Shown in pieces: positions 16,117-23,758 of a DNA stretch of 64,000 bases. Below the pieces are notes generated by a model. That model saw only the letters and a program-made list of their open reading frames with translations, was not told where the DNA came from and ran no database searches. The first letter of the stretch is position 1. The number at the start of each line of letters is the position of its first letter. The stretch lies in assembly GCA_052267165.1 (NCBI GenBank), contig JBKQHO010000049.1, forward strand, positions 1 to 64,000, in the 5' to 3' direction. Source of the stretch: CAWICD01 sp052267165. Its GTDB lineage: Bacteria; Vulcanimicrobiota; Vulcanimicrobiia; Vulcanimicrobiales; Vulcanimicrobiaceae. Both the position numbers and the translations under genes were made by a program.

Positions 16117-16530
16117 TCCCCGCCCCGAAGGGCGGGGATTCTGCGGTACGCCGCTCAAGCGGCGCACCGCGCTTCCTGTTTCGTCGGCGCTTGCGCGTCT
16201 CCACGGGCGATCCGGGCCCATCCGGCCCTTCCTAGGATGTTCTTCGCGGCATTCGTATCAGCGTTGGCCGTATGCCCGCAACTCACGCACGCGAACGTTG
16301 CTTGCTGATCGTCGTGCTGGCTTTGTGAAGTTGATCCCGGCGAATACTGGCGATCCGTGCGTGCAACGCTTTGATTCGCTCCTTGGCCTTACGCCAATTC
16401 GCTGAGAACGCCACCTTCCGGGCGAGGCGGCGTTGCAGGCAGGCAAGCCGCCGCTCATGTTTCTTGTAGGAAGGCCAACATTAGACCGGGACCTTAGATC
16501 CCCGGCCTGAACGCGGGGCCTTACGGCGCC
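16117..16530 (-). pseudogene. Decayed IS200/IS605-type element with tnpB remnant
   Basis: Two pieces of an RNA-guided TnpB nuclease gene remain on the minus strand in different frames. The piece at about 16300-16465 reads ERRLACLQRRLARK, ANWRKAKERIKALHARI and RRDQLHKASTTISK, the helical segment before the RuvC-II strand. The second, 16155 to about 16305, reads FACVSCGHTANADTNAAKN, the C-terminal zinc ribbon and last RuvC Asp region, and stops at 16155. The roughly 100 residues that should lie between them, including RuvC-II, are gone. A GC hairpin at 16117-16138 (9-bp stem, loop CGAA) and a smaller one at about 16500-16518 look like element ends. It inserted just after the cytochrome gene; no tnpA is present. 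Confidence 0.75.
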
Positions 16531-16553
16531 TTTTGTAAGCGAAGACGGCACGC

Positions 16554-17348
16554 CTACCAGGCGTAGAGCAGGCCGTCGCGCGCCGCGATCTCGACCGAAA
16601 CACCGAAGAGGCGCTCGAGCGCGGGCGGGTTGAGCAGTTCGTTGCGCGACCCGTCGGCGACGACGCGGCCTTCGCTCAGGAAGACGATGCGCTCGATCTC
16701 GGGGATCAGGTCGGAGAGGTCGTGGGTCACGAGCACGATGCCGATACCGTGCGCGGCGAGCCGCTGCAGCGTGGCCCGCAGCTCGCGATGCGCCGCCAGG
16801 TCGAGGCTGGTGCTCGGCTCGTCGAAGACGAGGGTCTGTGGCGCGTGGACGAGCGCGCGCGCGATCAGCACGCGGCGGGCCTCGCCCGACGAAAGCTGCG
16901 TCATCGCGCGACCGGTCAGGTGCGTCGCGTCGAGCATGGCCAGTGCCTCGCGAGCGGTCTCGCGCATGGTCGCGTCGACCGCGTGATGCGACGAGAGTCC
17001 CAGACTCGAGAAGAAGCCCGAGAGAACGACCTCTTCCACGGGAACGTCGAGTGCGCAGGCGGCGGCGAGGTCGTTCGACACGATCCCGAGGTGCGTGCGC
17101 AGCTCGAAGACGTTCCAGCGCTCGCGGCCGAGAATGCGCAGCCACGAGTCCTCGCGCACGACGGGGTAGCACTCGCGGGTGATCGCCTTGAGCAGCGTCG
17201 ATTTGCCGCTCCCATTGGGGCCGAGCACGGCAAGATGCTCGCCTGCATCGACGCGCAAGTTGAGATCCCGCAACGCCGCGCGACCGCCCCGCAGGACGGT
17301 CACGTTCCGAAACTCGAGCAGCGCCGCCGGAGCGACGGCGTCGCTCAA
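16554..17348 (-). CDS. Orphan ABC transporter ATP-binding protein
   Basis: A 264-residue ATPase: Walker A LGPNGSGKSTLL near residue 40, Q-loop region HLGIVSNDL, signature LSSGEARRVLIARAL, Walker B TLVFDEPSTSLD, and the H-loop LVTHDLSDL. I chose TTG 17348, which overlaps the ilvC stop by 4 bases (TTGA); the longer frame starting upstream would overlap ilvC and be Arg-rich. The ILGRERWNVFELR segment resembles the YlmA/ModF-like group of stand-alone ATPases. No permease or binding-protein gene is nearby, so its partner is unknown. Translational coupling puts it at the end of the ilv operon. Confidence 0.88.
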   Translation of the reverse strand: MSDAVAPAALLEFRNVTVLRGGRAALRDLNLRVDAGEHLAVLGPNGSGKSTLLKAITRECYPVVREDSWLRILGRERWNVFELRTHLGIVSNDLAAACALDVPVEEVVLSGFFSSLGLSSHHAVDATMRETAREALAMLDATHLTGRAMTQLSSGEARRVLIARALVHAPQTLVFDEPSTSLDLAAHRELRATLQRLAAHGIGIVLVTHDLSDLIPEIERIVFLSEGRVVADGSRNELLNPPALERLFGVSVEIAARDGLLYAW

Positions 17349-18397
17349 CTCATGCGAAAGCCGTGGTCGGCGTTTCCGGCCGCCTCGACGGGCTCGGGCT
17401 TGGTCCGCGCAGCCTTCAGGAAGGGCATTAGATCGCGCAACTTCTTCCCGACCACCTCGATCGGATGCGCGGCCCACTTCTTACGGAACTCGGCAAAGCG
17501 CGGTTTGCCGGCAGCGTGCTCGGCGACCCATTCCTGCGCGAACGCGCCGCTCTGGATATCCTTGAGCATGGCGCGCATCACGTCTTTGGTCTCGGCCGTG
17601 ATGATGCGGCTGCCGCGCGTGTAGTCGCCGTATTTGGCGGTGTTGCTGATGGCGTCGCGCATACCCTCGATGCCGCGCTCGTAGATCAGGTCGACGATCA
17701 GCTTGAGCTCGTGGCAGCACTCGAAATAGGCCATCTCGGGCGCGTAGCCGGCTTCCACCAGCGTCTCGAAGCCCGCTGCGACCAGATTCGTCACACCGCC
17801 GCACAGGACGGCCTGCTCGCCGAAGAGGTCGGTCTCGCACTCTTCCTTGAACGTCGTTTCGAGGATGCCGGCTTTGCCGCCGCCGATCGCGGCCGCGTAG
17901 GCGAGCGCGACCTCGCGCGTGTCACCGCTGGGATCCTGCGCGACGCAGATCAGGCACGGCACGCCGCGGCCCATCTCGTACTCGGACCGGACCAGCCGTC
18001 CGGGGCTCTTGGGCGCGACCATCAACACGTTGACTTCGGCTGGCGGAACGATCGTGCCGAAGTGGATCGCGAACCCGTGCGAAAAGGCGAGGTAGGCGCC
18101 CTTCTTGAGGTTGGGCCCGATCGAGCGCAGGAAGATCGACGGCTGCTCCTCGTCGGGAGCGAGGATCATCACGAGGTCCGCGCGCTTGACCGCGTTCTCG
18201 ACCGTGTCGACGGAGACGCCGTCTTCCGCTGCGATGCTGCGTGAAGGAGAGCCCTCCCGTAAGCCGGCGATGACCGACAGGCCGCTGTCGCGCAAGTTGC
18301 GCGCCTGGGCCCGGCCTTGGCTGCCGTAGCCGATGATCGCGATCGTCTTCCCGGCCAGTTTCTCCGGGTTCGCGTCGCGGTCGTAGAGGGCGTTCAT
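17345..18397 (-). CDS. ilvC: Ketol-acid reductoisomerase
   Basis: Converts acetolactate or acetohydroxybutyrate to the dihydroxy acids in valine and isoleucine synthesis. Visible: the dinucleotide motif IIGYGSQGRAQARNL near residue 22, the specificity loop LREGSPSRSIAAEDG with two Ser and Arg as in NADPH enzymes, the metal/catalytic segments KEECETDLFGEQAVLCGG and YFECCHELKLIVDLIYE, and a class-I length of 350. Start is ATG 18397 with GGAG about 10 bases upstream; the longer frame belongs to the preceding ACT gene. Its ATG overlaps that gene's stop (ATGA). Confidence 0.95.
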   Translation of the reverse strand: MNALYDRDANPEKLAGKTIAIIGYGSQGRAQARNLRDSGLSVIAGLREGSPSRSIAAEDGVSVDTVENAVKRADLVMILAPDEEQPSIFLRSIGPNLKKGAYLAFSHGFAIHFGTIVPPAEVNVLMVAPKSPGRLVRSEYEMGRGVPCLICVAQDPSGDTREVALAYAAAIGGGKAGILETTFKEECETDLFGEQAVLCGGVTNLVAAGFETLVEAGYAPEMAYFECCHELKLIVDLIYERGIEGMRDAISNTAKYGDYTRGSRIITAETKDVMRAMLKDIQSGAFAQEWVAEHAAGKPRFAEFRKKWAAHPIEVVGKKLRDLMPFLKAARTKPEPVEAAGNADHGFRMS

Positions 18398-18612
18398 CGT
18401 CGGGACATCTCCTTGTCGTCGTTGAGCAGCCGGGAAAGTTGCGCGTCGAGCCGCCGCAACGCGTCGGGCGGTCCGGTGAACTCGATCGTCGCGTGGTAGA
18501 GTTCGTCGCGCGCTTGCACCGCGACTTTCGTGTAGGCACAGCCGAGCCTGTTGGTCAGGCCGATGATCCGTTCGAGCAGCCGCCAATCATGCATCACCAG
18601 GGACAAGGTCAT
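18394..18612 (-). CDS. Short ACT-domain regulatory subunit of acetolactate synthase
   Basis: A 72-residue protein squeezed between ilvB and ilvC with ATGA overlaps on both sides. It starts MTLSLVMHDWRLLERIIGLTNR and contains a single beta-alpha-beta-beta ACT-type pattern (YTKVAVQA, YHATIEFTG, DALRRLDAQLSRLLND). Normal IlvN/IlvH subunits have an ACT domain plus a C-terminal domain, about 160 residues; this one is closer to the short IlvM type. It likely stabilises IlvB and may carry feedback inhibition. The position in the operon makes the assignment strong even though the sequence is divergent. Confidence 0.8.
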   Translation of the reverse strand: MTLSLVMHDWRLLERIIGLTNRLGCAYTKVAVQARDELYHATIEFTGPPDALRRLDAQLSRLLNDDKEMSRR

Positions 18613-20312
18613 GCAACCGCGGCCTCCGGGGCGCCCTCGAGCACGTCCGCCGCGGTTCCGCCGGCCGGAATCATCGGCCAGCAGTTCTCGTGCGGGAAAC
18701 ACGCGCAGTGCAAGAGCGCGGAACCTTCGGCATTGATGAAGCGTTCGAGCGCATCGCGCATCTCGCCCGTGTCCTCGACACGCTCGGCCTGAATGCCGTA
18801 GCCTTTGGCGATCATGACGAAATCGGGGTTGTCGGAAAGATCGGTCGCCGAATAGCGCCGCTCGTAGAAGAGCTCCTGCCATTGGCGCACCATGCCCAAG
18901 CGGTGGTTGTCGATGAGCAGAATCTTGACCGGCAGCTCGTAGCGCCGGATCGTCCCGAGCTCAGGCATCGTCATTTGGAAGCCGCCGTCGCCAACGATCG
19001 CGAAGACGCTGCGGCGCGGGTTGGCGAACTGCGCGCCGATCGCGGCAGGCACGCCGAAGCCCATCGTGCCCAGGCCGGCCGAGGTGAGGAAGTTGCGGGG
19101 GTGCGTCGCGCGGTGGCGCTGCGCCGCCCACATCTGGTGCTGGCCGACGTCGGTCGAAACGATGGCGTCCTCGGGCACGAGCGCGAAGAATTCGTCGAGC
19201 ACGTCGGTCGCCGAGAGCTCGCCGTTGGGCATGCGGTCCTGTGGAAGCGGTCCGCCCAGGGCTTTGGCCTTCTCGGCCCAGCCCTCGAAGGTCGGCAGCG
19301 ACCGACCGGCCATGCGCTGCAACAGGTGCGAGAGCGTCTGGCGCAAGTCGCCGCGCAAGGCGACCTTGTTCTTGATGATCTTGTTGAATTCGCTCGCGTC
19401 GATGTCGGCGTGGATGATCTTCGCGCCGGTCGCGAAGCGGTCGACGCGGCCGGTCACGCGGTCGTCGAAGCGCATGCCGAGTGCGAGGATGAGGTCGGAC
19501 TGGTGGACGGCGAGATTCGCGGCCTTCCAGCCGTGCATGCCGACCATCCCCAAGAAGCGCGGATCGCCCGGCGCAGCGCAGCCGAGCCCGTTGAGGGTCG
19601 AGGTGTGCGGCATCTTGAGCAACGCCATCAGCTCGCGGAACATGTGGGTGGCGTTCGAACTGCGCGCGCCGCCGCCGACGATGGCGATCGGACGTTCGGC
19701 CGCTGCGATCAGCGCGATGGCCTCTTCGAGCGCGTTCGCGTCGGGGCGCTCGTACGTAGCCGGAATGGGGCGCGGAGCGTTGGGGTTGAAGGGCGTACAC
19801 TTGGCTTTGAGGATGTCGTTGGGGATGTCGACCAGGACCGGCCCGGGGCGCGGCCCGCGCGCGATGCGAAAGGCGTTGCGCAGGACGCGTTCGAGGTCGT
19901 TCACGTCGCGCACGCAGACCGCGCGTTTGGTCGCGGGGCCCATGATCGAGGTCACGTCGGCCTCCTGAAAGCCGTCGGTTCCCATCAAGACGGTCCGCAC
20001 TTGGCCGGTGATGGCCACGACCGGGACCGAGTCCATCATGGCGTCGAGAACGCCGGTGACGAGGTTGGTCGCGCCCGGGCCCGAGGTGCCCAGACAAACT
20101 CCGACCTTGCCCGACGACCGCGCGAAGCCGCCGGCAGCGAAGGCCGCGCCCTGCTCATGGCGCGTCAGGATGTGCTTGATCGCATGTCCGTAGAGGGCGT
20201 CATACAACGGCATGATCGCGCCGCCCGGATACCCGAACACGACCTCGACGCCTTCATCGGCGAGGATATCGAGGACGAGTTGTGCGCCGGTCGATTCGGC
20301 GGGCTCTGACAC
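18609..20312 (-). CDS. ilvB: Acetolactate synthase large (catalytic) subunit
   Basis: A thiamine-diphosphate enzyme joining pyruvate with pyruvate or 2-ketobutyrate. Seen in order: VVFGYPGGAIMPLYDAL, the cofactor Glu in LTRHEQGAAFAAGG, GTSGPGATNLVTG, FAD-contact ALGMRFDDRVTGR, and the ThDP motif from IVGDGGFQMTMPEL to NHRLGMVRQWQELF. Length 567 is typical. Start GTG 20312 with AAGGGAG 8 bases before. It is the first gene of ilvB-ACT-ilvC-ABC and is preceded by a leader peptide and an intrinsic terminator, so its expression is probably set by attenuation. Confidence 0.96.
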   Translation of the reverse strand: MSEPAESTGAQLVLDILADEGVEVVFGYPGGAIMPLYDALYGHAIKHILTRHEQGAAFAAGGFARSSGKVGVCLGTSGPGATNLVTGVLDAMMDSVPVVAITGQVRTVLMGTDGFQEADVTSIMGPATKRAVCVRDVNDLERVLRNAFRIARGPRPGPVLVDIPNDILKAKCTPFNPNAPRPIPATYERPDANALEEAIALIAAAERPIAIVGGGARSSNATHMFRELMALLKMPHTSTLNGLGCAAPGDPRFLGMVGMHGWKAANLAVHQSDLILALGMRFDDRVTGRVDRFATGAKIIHADIDASEFNKIIKNKVALRGDLRQTLSHLLQRMAGRSLPTFEGWAEKAKALGGPLPQDRMPNGELSATDVLDEFFALVPEDAIVSTDVGQHQMWAAQRHRATHPRNFLTSAGLGTMGFGVPAAIGAQFANPRRSVFAIVGDGGFQMTMPELGTIRRYELPVKILLIDNHRLGMVRQWQELFYERRYSATDLSDNPDFVMIAKGYGIQAERVEDTGEMRDALERFINAEGSALLHCACFPHENCWPMIPAGGTAADVLEGAPEAAVA

Positions 20313-20333
20313 GGTGTCGCTCCCTTACAAGTG

Positions 20334-20363
20334 AAAAACCCCCCGCCTAGTCCGGCGGAGGGG
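20334..20363 (-). terminator. Intrinsic terminator acting as attenuator of the ilv operon
   Basis: On the minus strand CCCCTCCGCC (20363-20354), loop GGACTA, GGCGGGGGG (20347-20339), then TTTTT (20338-20334). Nine base pairs, one of them G-T, followed by a T tract: a textbook intrinsic terminator. It lies about 20 bases upstream of the ilvB start and downstream of the leader ORF. Confidence 0.88.
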
Positions 20364-20388
20364 CTTCGCGTTCTCTGAGGTCTCTAAT

Positions 20389-20463
20389 CTACGCGATAGC
20401 TCTACGCCGAACCAGGGGTTCGCGAATAAGGCTAACGACGACGAGAAGAAGCGCCTGAGACAT
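20389..20463 (-). CDS. ilvL: ilv leader peptide (branched-chain amino-acid sensor)
   Basis: A 24-residue ORF in the ilvB leader, ATG 20463 to TAG 20391-20389. It begins MSQALLLVVVSLI: three Leu, three Val, one further Leu and one Ile codon inside ten codons (CTT CTT CTC GTC GTC GTT AGC CTT ATT). An in-frame ATG at 20484 would make it 31 residues. The downstream intrinsic terminator at 20334-20363 completes the classic attenuator: ribosome stalling on scarce Leu/Val/Ile tRNA would favour read-through. Within the ORF, CGAACC and GGTTCG can form a small pause-type hairpin. No protein homology is expected for such a peptide; the codon content and position are the evidence. Confidence 0.85.
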   Translation of the reverse strand: MSQALLLVVVSLIREPLVRRRAIA

Positions 20464-20474
20464 AACTGTTCTTG

Positions 20475-20504
20475 GATTTACCATGTGGCCGGTTCAGAAG
20501 TCAA
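20475..20504 (-). promoter_or_regulatory. Candidate promoter of the ilv leader
   Basis: TTGACT (20504-20499), an 18-base spacer, then TAAATC (20480-20475) on the minus strand. The -35 is strong, the -10 weak. Transcription would begin close to the ATG at 20463, so the leader peptide may be read from a nearly leaderless message. Confidence 0.45.
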
Positions 20505-20660
20505 CCCATAGGCCCTGGAAACAATGTTTCCTTCGCATCGTGAAACTCGGCCGCGGCCGGGGACGGCTTGCCGGCTTTCCTAAAGGGCTAAGGCGCGCGC
20601 TCGCAGCATCGGCAAGGCTCTCGGCGAATGCTTTACCCACGCTTTACGAAAAGCTATCGA

Positions 20661-20677
20661 CAATTGCTTGACAATTG
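20661..20677. promoter_or_regulatory. Tandem CAATTG palindromes upstream of ggt (operator-like)
   Basis: CAATTG at 20661-20666 and 20672-20677, spaced one helical turn (11 bases), as part of a direct repeat GACAATTGCTT. A TTGACA overlaps the second copy. It lies about 25 bases before the ggt start, so a regulator bound here would block initiation. Inference only. Confidence 0.35.
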
Positions 20678-20699
20678 CTTTCTGAAGAGGGAGACGGTG

Positions 20700-22406
20700 T
20701 TGAAGAAGCAGCGAGCCGGCCGCGCGAGCGCCCTGTTCTGTGCAACGGTGCTTTGGCTGTGCAATCTACACCCGGCCGCCGCGGGGGAGCCGGTCCGCGG
20801 CACGAACGGCATGGTCGCGACCGATCAGCACTTGGCGACGCAAGCCGGGCTCGACGTGCTCAAAGCCGGCGGAAACGCGGTCGATGCCGCGGTCGCCGTC
20901 GGCTACGCGCTCGCGGTCGCCGACCCGTGCTGCGGAAACGTCGGCGGAGGCGGGTTCATGCTGATCCACCTCGCGAGCGGCAAGGAGACCTTCATCGACT
21001 TCCGCGAGAAGGCGCCGTTGCGCGCGACCCGGACGATGTACCTCGACACGAAGGGCGACGTGGTCCCCAATCTCAGCACGCGCGGCTATCTGGCCGTCGG
21101 CGTCCCAGGCTCGGTCGCGGGGCTCGAGTACGCGCGGGAGCACTACGGAACGAAGTCGCGGCAGGCGTTGCTCGCGCCCGCGATCGCGCTGGCGCGGGAC
21201 GGTTACGTGCTGCAAGACGGCGACGTCGCGCTCTTCAACGCGGGCCTCAAGGATTTCCAGCAAGACCCGGTCGTGGCCGCGATCTTCACCCATGGCGGAG
21301 GCCCGCTGCATACGGGCGAGCTCTTCCGGCAGCCGGACTTGGCGCGCTCGCTCGAGCTGATCGCGCAAGACGGGCCGCGCGCCTTCTACGGCGGTCCGAT
21401 CGCGCAAGCCGTCGTCGCCGCGAGCGCCAAGCACGGCGGCATTCTGTCGCTCGCAGATTTCAAGCAGTACAACGTCGACGAGTCGACGCCGGTCCGCTGC
21501 AGCTATCACGGCTACGAGATCGTCTCATCGCCCCCGCCGAGCTCGGGCGGGACGACGATCTGCGAGATCCTGCGCATCGCGGAGCCGTTCGATTTCGCCA
21601 AGAGCGGCTTCCACTCAGTCGCCGCGATCCACGAGCTGACCGAAGCGGAGCGCCTGGCCTACGTCGATCGCAACACGTACCTCGGCGATCCGGGGTTCAT
21701 TCACAATCCGGTCGCGACGTTGCTCTCCGACGACTATATCGCCAAGGAGCGCGCACGCATTCCGGCGCGCGTGGGCTCCTCGCAGGACACGGCGGCAGGG
21801 CTCGGGCCGTATCACGAGGGCTCGAACACGACGCACTACTCGATCGTCGACCGCGACGGGAACGCGGTCGCCGTGACCTACACGATCAACGACTACTTCG
21901 GCGCGAACGTGATCGCCGACGGAACCGGCTTCTTCCTCAACGACGAGATGGACGACTTCACGAGCAAACCGGGCGTACCCAACCTCTACGGCTTGGTGCA
22001 GGGCGAGGCCAACTCGATCGCGCCTGGAAAGCGCCCGCTCTCGTCGATGTCGCCGACGATCGCATTGCGCGACGGCAAGCCGGCGATCGTAGCCGGCAGC
22101 CCGGGCGGCTCGCGCATCATCACCATCACGCTCGGCGTCTTGCAGAACATCATCGACTACGGCATGAACGTGAAGGACGCCGTCGACGCGCCGCGCGTGC
22201 ACCATCAGTGGCTGCCCGACGAGATCTCGATCGAGCACGGAGCGCTCGATGCCCCGACGCGGGCCGCGCTCGAGGCGCTGGGCTACAAGATTACCGAGCG
22301 CGATCCGTGGGGCGCGGCCGAAGCGATCACGATCGACCCCAAAACGCACGAGCTGTTCGGCGCGAACGACCGGCGCCGGCCGGCCGGCTCGGCGATGGGG
22401 TATTGA
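20700..22406 (+). CDS. ggt: Gamma-glutamyltransferase (secreted)
   Basis: Periplasmic autoprocessing Ntn hydrolase that cleaves or transfers gamma-glutamyl groups, for example from glutathione. I chose TTG 20700 (568 residues), with GGGAGA just before it; this gives a standard signal peptide (ALFCATVLWLCNLHPAAAG). Key features: the family start GMVATDQHLATQAGLDVL, DPCCGNVGGGGFML, the large subunit with DFREKAP, the nucleophile Thr in EGSNTTHYSIVD where self-cleavage occurs, then GKRPLSSMSPTI and the GSPGGSRI oxyanion loop. It is divergent from the ilv operon. The two tandem CAATTG sites may control it. Confidence 0.94.
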   Translation: MKKQRAGRASALFCATVLWLCNLHPAAAGEPVRGTNGMVATDQHLATQAGLDVLKAGGNAVDAAVAVGYALAVADPCCGNVGGGGFMLIHLASGKETFIDFREKAPLRATRTMYLDTKGDVVPNLSTRGYLAVGVPGSVAGLEYAREHYGTKSRQALLAPAIALARDGYVLQDGDVALFNAGLKDFQQDPVVAAIFTHGGGPLHTGELFRQPDLARSLELIAQDGPRAFYGGPIAQAVVAASAKHGGILSLADFKQYNVDESTPVRCSYHGYEIVSSPPPSSGGTTICEILRIAEPFDFAKSGFHSVAAIHELTEAERLAYVDRNTYLGDPGFIHNPVATLLSDDYIAKERARIPARVGSSQDTAAGLGPYHEGSNTTHYSIVDRDGNAVAVTYTINDYFGANVIADGTGFFLNDEMDDFTSKPGVPNLYGLVQGEANSIAPGKRPLSSMSPTIALRDGKPAIVAGSPGGSRIITITLGVLQNIIDYGMNVKDAVDAPRVHHQWLPDEISIEHGALDAPTRAALEALGYKITERDPWGAAEAITIDPKTHELFGANDRRRPAGSAMGY

Positions 22407-22596
22407 GGGCGCGCTCGAGTTCTTTCTCGTGATTCATCATCGTGCGGATCGGCCGAACCTCGAGCGCACCGGCCGGCGTGTCGCGCAAGTTGGCGAGGCA
22501 GGCGACGGCTTCTCTCCGTATCATGTTTTGCGTGACGACAGTTCGAAAGCCGTTGCTTCGCTCAAGTCGACTCGGTAGTGTCGTTTCCGAGGCGTA

Positions 22597-23058
22597 CTAT
22601 TTGTTCTGTGAGAAAAGAGTGCGCAGTTGTTCAGCATTGCTCCGTGCGCGCTCGAGCGCGATGTCGAAGATCTCCGTCTGCGCGCGCTGAGCGGCCTCGG
22701 CCATCTGCTTCATGTCGTCCAGTGTTCGGGCGAGCGTGTCTTGCACGAGAGCCACCTGCTTCTTGGCAGCTTCCTCGGCGCTCGCGCTCTCGCCCGGTGC
22801 GGCAGAAGCGCGTGGATCTACTGCCTCGCCTAAACGGTCGAGCGTAGCTCTCAGGAGGTCGAGTTGCTTTTCCGTGATGGTTTGGGCCCCCGTGAAGGCG
22901 ACCGCCGACGCTTTCGCCATTGCGTCGATATCGCCCTGACGTGCCTGGATGAACGCGTCGAGGTTCAAGCCTGGGAACCGATATTGCTCGAGAAGGTGTC
23001 GAATTCTCGATGTCGCGGAGCTTGCGCTGCTCGCTGCGTCGTTTGACTGCGTGCTCAT
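22597..23058 (-). CDS. Phasin family protein
   Basis: A 153-residue amphipathic helical protein. PGLNLDAFIQARQGDIDAMA followed by AFTGAQTITEKQLDLLR matches the phasin (PF09361-type) pattern of proteins that coat polyhydroxyalkanoate granules. The C-terminal half is a long charged helix (TLARTLDDMKQMAEAAQRAQ) likely to form a coiled coil. AGGAGC precedes the ATG. A single low-complexity Ala/Ser stretch sits near residue 90. No PHA synthase is in the window. It marks the left border of the glycogen island. Some phasin-like proteins bind other inclusions, so the exact granule is open. Confidence 0.8.
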   Translation of the reverse strand: MSTQSNDAASSASSATSRIRHLLEQYRFPGLNLDAFIQARQGDIDAMAKASAVAFTGAQTITEKQLDLLRATLDRLGEAVDPRASAAPGESASAEEAAKKQVALVQDTLARTLDDMKQMAEAAQRAQTEIFDIALERARSNAEQLRTLFSQNK

Positions 23059-23758
23059 GGGCTGCTCCTATATAGTTTCCGTCACGAGTCGACGGTTGTC
23101 TGCCACGGTGAGTCCTGCCCATCATAGCAGGTTCGCCGGGCCGCAACACGTGCGGGTCGCCGGAGAGCCTAACCGGGCCATCGCTGGAAAGACCGTTCTC
23201 TCACCGCGGAATGGCGCCCCGTGCACGCTAACCTCGCTAAGGGCCAGAGCCGGCCGGCGACAATACTAGGCTGTCGCTTAGCTAGCCGAGCAAAATGAGC
23301 GATCTCAAAAGACTGAAACGGACCGGTCAGGACGACAAAGCGGCTCAGGTAACGATTTGGGTGCCGGGCGCTCCGAGGCGAATGGGTGTCATCGCCCGCG
23401 GGTCGTGCCACCACCCATTCTCCGGCAACGCGCCTCGGTAGTGCTGTGCGGAGCCCCTGATGCGAAGGCTCGTTGAGTCCGCGCGCGTGAGCGCTCCATC
23501 GGGCGGCCATGGCTTGGAGTCACGACCCTCGAGGGCTCGCTCTTTTCGTTGAGGGTCGCGAGCCGCTCACAGGGAACACGATTCGGCGCATGGCATTGAA
23601 CCAGACTCTATGGGGGGACGCATGCGATGCGGTCGTGCCCGCGTACGCGAGTCGCCGGCGCTGCAACCGGCGTCGCGCGGAGCGCCGTAACGTGCCATTC
23701 CGCACTGCCGCGATTTGCTAGTGGCCACTCTTCTGCCAGCGGCGCGGTGAAGGCAGCT
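23059..23758. other. Long intergenic region at the left border of the storage island
   Basis: About 700 bases without a convincing gene. The open frames on both strands are Arg/Ser/Pro-rich with no recognisable motif. The phasin promoter lies at its left end. GAAGG shortly before 23759 serves the GH13 gene. Composition shifts here from the very GC-rich left part to the milder island. Confidence 0.5.
23121..23129 (-). promoter_or_regulatory. Extended -10 promoter for the phasin gene
   Basis: Minus-strand TGCTATGAT (23129-23121) matches the extended -10 form TGnTATAAT. There is no good -35, as is usual for this class. Start point near 23113, about 55 bases before the ATG. Confidence 0.45.
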
